A stretch of DNA of 64,000 bases from Leuctra nigra. Its lineage: Eukaryota > Arthropoda > Insecta > Plecoptera > Leuctridae. The notes beneath the pieces are model-generated. The model did no database searches and was not told the DNA's origin. It was given only the letters and a program-made list of their open reading frames with translations. The first letter of the stretch is position 1. Every line of letters begins with the position of its first letter. Shown here in pieces: positions 58,801 through 64,000 of the stretch. A program made the translations under genes and the position numbers. The stretch lies in contig OW203762.1 of the NCBI GenBank assembly GCA_934045905.1, forward strand, positions 25,080,345 through 25,144,344. Direction: 5' to 3'.

Positions 58801-61800
58801 GAATGCGATAAGACTGACTTCCAACAATTAATATGGCACTCAAAGCAAATTGCAGTAAAATTCACGTTTTATTTAATATTAGGTACCTATCCTTATTTTA
58901 GAAGAAACGTGTAAACAAAAATGTTTTCAAGTCCTTGCAACTTTATTCTATTTTCTATTCCCATAAAATGAAAGCTATCTGCGTATAGATAGAATTCGCA
59001 TAGTACAGGATAAATGTTACCTAGATAAAACCCTTCCTTTCAAGAACCGTTGTCGAATATTGCGTTACGCACACAATTTCTACGCATTATACAATTAGTC
59101 ATAACTCGAATGAAGTAAGATTTATGAAATTCCTAAATCTTAATCCGAAAAAATGTTGAGTGTCTCTAACTCTCAATTTAACTCTTCTTCATCAAGATCT
59201 TCATTCTCTCCCCTCGCATTATATTACGCCGACCATGAAGTTAAGACGGAAATTGCATTTCTTCTGGTTCTAATCTCTCCCTCCAGTAGCGCTGGCGACG
59301 CTAAACATGATTCCATCCCTTATCTTGGCGCTCATTAGCATGGTCGTGTTACGTCAGTGCTGCCAGCCCCTGGTGGTGCGAACAATACACCGAATCAACG
59401 TTAATTAACACGCGCCAAGCGGCGACAAGCGGCGACAAGGGGAACTAGATTATTGGCTTTATGGGAAATGTTTTCAAATAAAAAACGTTCCATTTCTGTT
59501 TGGTAGCAAAAGATTTAAATAAAAACATCGAACGGATGTAGTTGGAGTTAAATTTCAGAATATTTGAAGAATATCGTCCTAAACATGCTCTAATATATCA
59601 AGAGGCATAACAAATCGGGATTTTATAAAATCCCGATTTTTTTTAAGTTACGGAAAGAATGTAACCCCCGGTGATTATAAAATATGATAAGGACAAAATG
59701 ATGAAATTTGATAGATGTGATGTGATCTCTGTTCAACTTTGCCGAATAATTTTAAAGTTCTGTCAATTAAAATATTCAACGTAGAAAATGGGAATATTGA
59801 AAGAAAGTCTGTAGTCGGTATAACTTGTCATTTGAAAGTTACAACGAGCGAGCGCAATTTGAAATGTAAATGATAGCGTATTTCTCTTTCACGTAAAAGA
59901 TTTTTAAAACGTTTAATTTAACGAAAGTGTAGGTATTCAAAATATTATGGAAGTTGTTGAAGGATCTATACAGTATAATTCTTTGATTTTTTTAATATAT
60001 ATAAACTTTTGAGTTCAAATATAAATTTTAACGAATTTCGATTTCTTAAGCAAACTGTCTAAATTATTATATACACTTTGACATGTTAACACATATCCAA
60101 TTATTTTGAACCATCAACTGTATTCCCAATTATATTGCCATTTGGAACTTTTTAGGATGACCGATTAAAAAGTAATTTGTTGGTTGTGTCAACTCTATGC
60201 GTGCAAAAACAAATATGACACCTGTAGGGCTTATAATTCACAATCCTCAGAATCTGTAACAATTAGCTTTAGCGCTGACTCGGAGTCTGACACGCTAACA
60301 CTTTACACCAATATGATCTGCTGATATCAAGCTAAAATATGATTTATTGATCTGGAATAATGATCTATGAAATTATCTGGAAGAAATGATTGATGAGTAG
60401 AAAATAGAAATACATCCCTTGAAAGGGACGAATCGAACCAACACATTGACTTCTCTTCTAAATCCCTGATCGTTTGTAGTACATAACTATGCTAAACCAT
60501 GTTTGAGAGTAGTACATAACTATGCTAAACCATGTTTGAGAGTAGTACATAACTATGCTAAGCCATGTTTGAGAGTAGTACATAACTATGCTAAACCATG
60601 TTTGAAAGTAGTACATAACTATGCTAAACCATGTTTGAGAGTAGTACATAACTATGCTAAACCATGTTTGAGAGTAGTACATAACTATGCTAAACCATGT
60701 TTGAGAGTAGTACATAACTATGCTAAACCATGTTTGAGAGTAGTACATAACTATGCTAAACCATGTTTGAGAGTAGTACATAACTATGCTAAACCATGTT
60801 TGAGAGTAGTACATAACTATGCTAAACCATGTTTGAGAGTATAGTACATAACTATGCTGAACTATGTTTGATACCTTGCTAATGTATAAGGCGTAGGATT
60901 ATGTTCTCCGGGATGAAGCAAATCAAAAGACTGAAAAAACTTTTAACTCCCATTAATTTAAAATTCTCAACGCTGTCTGTTCGTGTGCCTCTACTTTTGT
61001 CTCTTATTCTGGCAAAAAAAAAGTAATAGAGTTGAATAATTGCAATGAATTTGACTGCTCAGCCTCAGCATAGTAGGGGGGATACAATCTATACTCGTAC
61101 ATGCTACGTGTTCTTCTAAAGGTAAGTTCCCATGTATACATTGTATAGCATTCGCTTCATTTGACGATTTCCTTGGTTAAAAGGTAGCCATTTTGCGAAA
61201 GCGAATCGGAAACGAAGCGAATGCGATGCGAAGTATTGGAACTTAGCTTTACAGTCTTTAGATTGCGAGTAGTCCTCTTTGGAGTCCGATAAACAGCCAA
61301 GAAATTAAACCCTTTTATGTGCATGATAAATATTCCTATCTTGTAGCACAAACAAATAGTATAATCGTTGATTTGTGATGTCCAGAGCGCTCCTGTACGG
61401 TGTTGTCGAGGACTTCCTGAGCAACTTCGGCATGGACGGCAAGGCGTGTCTGCTGAGGGCGATGTGCGAGGTCCACGGACAACACGTCTATCAGCTCGGC
61501 TTCGTCGGGGAGATCATCAAGCTCTTCTTCACGTGAGTGTTGCATTGTTCAAGAAGTTGACATCACGATAAGATATTAACCAGAGTTGGTCGTGCACTTT
61601 TTCGTCGAAGTATTAGATGGCATGGTAATGAATATCCATGTAATGTAATTAAAATTAAAGTTTTATAAATCGAAAGGAAAATGTAATTTTCTCTTTCCTA
61701 TTGGCCGAGTAAAATGAAGACCCAATAAAGGGCTATAATTTCAGACTTTTACTTGCTGTTTACTTGCTGTTTACACTTGATTGAAGGTCTATGCGAGAAG

Positions 61801-62500
61801 GGAAAGGTCAAAAGTCTACTTTGAAAAGCTGATTTTGTAAAGTCCATAGCATAATATACAATTCAAATTTTACAATTTCCTCAAAACGGAATTTATTGTT
61901 TAGAAATTGAACTTGCTAAATTTGAATTGTATGCTAAAATATACCAACAATATGTACAATATGTACTGTACAATTCAAATTTGTAAATTTCCTCAAAACG
62001 GAATTTATTGTTTAGAAATTGAAATTGCTAAATTTGAATTGTATAGTGGGATTTGGTGTGATATGGACTAGAAACATTTTTCTTCTAAGTTGAGTTATAT
62101 GTTCAATGAAACGTTACCAACAAAAACGAGCCTTTTATGTAGGTTACATTCCCCTCTCGATAATAGTTAGAAATGAATTTTGAAAAAGGTTGAAAATATA
62201 TATTTTTATACTTGTACTGTTCCTGAGATCTTTTTAAAGTAGTTTGGGACCCAAACATTGATTCCAATTACTGATCCATTTATTTGATGAATGTTAACGT
62301 ATCTTTATCAATCACTTACAATCTCTGATCATTCTGTTAACGATGAATGTTGCAGGGCAAGCAAGTCTCCATTTGCTCACATGTTGGACGAATACGTGTC
62401 GGCCGAGCGCACGGGCCAGGACCTGGGAGAGTGCTTTCCCTACTACAAAGACTGCCCGAAGTCCTTATTTCTCGGGCTCAGTGAAAACAAATACAAGTAA
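55891..62500 (+). CDS. Secreted DM4/DM12-family protein, four exons
   Basis: Exons 55891-56137, 58233-58437, 61386-61532 and 62356-62500; phases agree and give 247 residues ending at TAA. Residues 1-22 are a signal peptide (LSALLAAAVLVNA). RQKR at 32-35 is a furin-like site, and NMT at 74-76 a glycosylation site. Residues about 151-243 form the DM4/DM12 domain with its conserved cysteines (ACLLRAMCE, ECFPYYKDCP) and the FVGEIIKLFFT motif. The family is insect-specific, secreted and of unknown molecular role. The stop codon overlaps a consensus donor (CAAGTAAGT), so splicing onward is a possible alternative; family length favours ending here. The CDS is bounded on both sides by tandem copies of its own ends. 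Confidence 0.85.
56138..58232 (+). other. Intron 1 of the DM4/DM12 gene
   Basis: Starts GTAAGT and ends TTTTGCTAG. It holds a small triple repeat of aggatgaaatt (56406-56445) and a hairpin near 57240. There is no other gene. Confidence 0.6.
58438..61385 (+). other. Intron 2 of the DM4/DM12 gene
   Basis: Starts GTAACT and ends TGATGTCCAG. A GC-richer patch at 59150-59440 contains no supported exon. The 33-bp minisatellite lies at 60476-60875. Confidence 0.6.
60476..60875. repeat. 33-bp minisatellite, 12 copies
   Basis: Unit gtagtacataactatgctaa plus accatgtttgaga. Eleven copies are nearly identical; the twelfth is shifted by two bases and diverged. Because 33 is a codon multiple and the unit lacks stops in two frames, spurious open frames appear on both strands. 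It lies wholly in an intron. Confidence 0.95.
61857..62046. repeat. Tandem duplication of a short foldback unit in intron 3
   Basis: Two copies (about 61857-61933 and 61968-62046) of acaattcaaatttt ... ctcaaaacggaatttattgt ... aaatttgaattgt. Each unit has inverted ends, so it may be a tiny MITE inserted or duplicated in tandem. Confidence 0.65.
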
Positions 62501-64000
62501 GTCGAATGGGGCCAGGATCTGGGAGAGTGCTTTCCCTACTACAAAGACTGCCCGAAGTCCTTATTTCTCGGGCTCAGTGAAAACAAATACAAGTAAGTCG
62601 AATGGGGCCAGGACCTAGGAGAGTGCTTTCCCTACTAAAAAGACTGCCCGAAGTCCTTATTTCTCGGGCTCAGTGAAAACAAATACAAGTAAGTCGAATG
62701 GGGCCAGGACCTAGGAGAGTGCTTTCCCTACTAAAAAGACTGCCCGAAGTCCTTATTTCTCGGGCTCAGTGAAAACAAATACAAGTAAGTCGAATGGGGC
62801 CAGGACCTGGGAGAGTGCTTTCCCTACTACAAAGACTGCCCGAAGTCCTTATTTCTCGGGCTCAGTGAAAACAAATACAAGTAAGTCGAATGGGGCCAGG
62901 ACCTGGGAGAGTGCTTTCCCTACTACAAAGACTGCCCGAAGTCCTTATTTCTCGGGCTCAGTGAAAACAAATACAAGTAAGTCGAATGGGGCCAGGATAT
63001 GGGAGAGTGCTTTCCCTACTACAAAGACTGCCCGAAGTCCTTATTTCTCGGGCTCAGTGAAAACAAATACAAGTAAGTCGAATGGGGCCAGGACCTAGGA
63101 GAGTGCTTTCCCTACTAAAAAGACTGCCCGAAGTCCTTATTTCTCGGGCTCAGTGAAAACAAATACAAGTAAGTCGAATGGGGCCAGGACCTAGGAGAGT
63201 GCTTTCCCTACTAAAAAGACTGCCCGAAGTCCTTATTTCTCGGGCTCAGTGAAAACAAATACAAGTAAGTCGAATGGGGCCAGGACCTGGGAGAGTGCTT
63301 TCCCTACTACAAAGACTGCCCGAAGTCCTTATTTCTCGGGCTCAGTGAAAACAAATACAAGTAAGTCGAATGGGGCCAGGACCTGGGAGAGTGCTTTCCC
63401 TACTACAAAGACTGCCCGAAGTCCTTATTTCTCGGGCTCAGTGAAAACAAATACAAGTAAGTCGAATGGGGCCAGGACCTAGGAGAGTGCTTTCCCTACT
63501 AAAAAGACTGCCCGAAGTCCTTATTTCTCGGGCTCAGTGAAAACAAATACAAGTAAGTCGAATGGGGCCAGGACCTAGGAGAGTGCTTTCCCTACTAAAA
63601 AGACTGCCCGAAGTCCTTATTTCTCGGGCTCAGTGAAAACAAATACAAGTAAGTCGAATGGGGCCAGGACCTAGGAGAGTGCTTTCCCTACTAAAAAGAC
63701 TGCCCGAAGTCCTTATTTCTCGGGCTCAGTGAAAACAAATACAAGTAAGTCGAATGGGGCCAGGACCTGGGAGAGTGCTTTCCCTACTACAAAGACTGCC
63801 CGAAGTCCTTATTTCTCGGGCTCAGTGAAAACAAATACAAGTAAGTCGAATGGGGCCAGGATCTGGGAGAGTGCTTTCCCTACTACAAAGACTGCCCGAA
63901 GTCCTTATTTCTCGGGCTCAGTGAAAACAAATACAAGTAAGTCGAATGGGGCCAGGATCTGGGAGAGTGCTTTCCCTACTACAAAGACTGCCCGAAGTCC
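62413..64000 (+). repeat. 96-bp tandem array of the last coding segment plus stop codon
   Basis: Seventeen units, the last cut by the window end. Each repeats the final part of exon 4 (gggccaggacctgggagagt onward) through the TAA/donor and 13 bases beyond. The first unit is the real coding end. Two linked variants occur: type A (ctggga with tactacaaag) and type B (ctagga with tactaaaaag, which adds an early stop). Order by eye: AABBAAABBAABBBAAA. Confidence 0.95.

Noticed and set aside
60458..60844. Open frames of over 110 residues on both strands across the 33-bp minisatellite
   Set aside because: The unit is 11 codons without stops in these frames. It lies inside an intron of the DM4/DM12 gene, and the peptides are pure repeats.
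62343..63482. Repeat-encoded frames with KTNTSKSNGARTWE units
   Set aside because: They are the wrong frame of the 96-bp array; the correct frame continues the DM4/DM12 domain to a stop at 62500.

Overview
The window is a eukaryotic nuclear sequence, almost certainly from an insect and perhaps a hemipteran. The base composition is AT-rich, genes are split by GT-AG introns, and most of the DNA is transposon debris. Four multi- or single-exon genes can be supported: (1) a very long single-exon ORF on the minus strand (11862-17675) encoding a Lys/Cys-rich repeat protein of unknown function; (2) a TAL1/SCL-class bHLH factor (HLH3B type) on the plus strand, exons between 19.3 and 25.7 kb; (3) a complete 12-exon BOP1 ribosome-biogenesis gene on the minus strand (27287-33491); (4) a secreted DM4/DM12-family protein on the plus strand in four exons (55891-62500). 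They are separate transcription units and do not form a pathway or operon.

Layout. 1-11 kb holds no convincing host gene, but has a nested transposon: a gag-only LTR retroelement (344-bp LTRs that look identical, AACT target duplication) inside a hAT element (3242-7639, 8-bp duplication CCTACAAT). 11.8-17.7 kb is the repeat-protein gene. 19.3-25.7 kb is the bHLH gene, whose third exon is preceded by a 16-copy, 56-bp tandem array of its own splice acceptor. 27-33.5 kb is BOP1. 34-54 kb is gene-poor and rich in MITEs: three further short hAT elements with perfect 8-bp duplications, a PIF/Harbinger-like element, TTAA-flanked elements, a 400-bp palindrome, and tRNA-derived SINE copies. 55.3-64 kb is the DM4/DM12 gene, with three tandem arrays: about 81 bp units upstream and including the start codon, 33 bp units inside intron 3, and 96 bp units made of the last coding segment plus stop codon, running off the window end.

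The most unusual feature is that two unrelated genes carry minisatellites seeded exactly on exon boundaries. In the bHLH gene, 16 near-identical acceptors exist but only the last one keeps the reading frame into the C-terminal exons. In the DM4/DM12 gene both the start-codon and stop-codon ends of the coding region have been tandemly amplified. All functional statements come from reading motifs by eye; no database search was possible.
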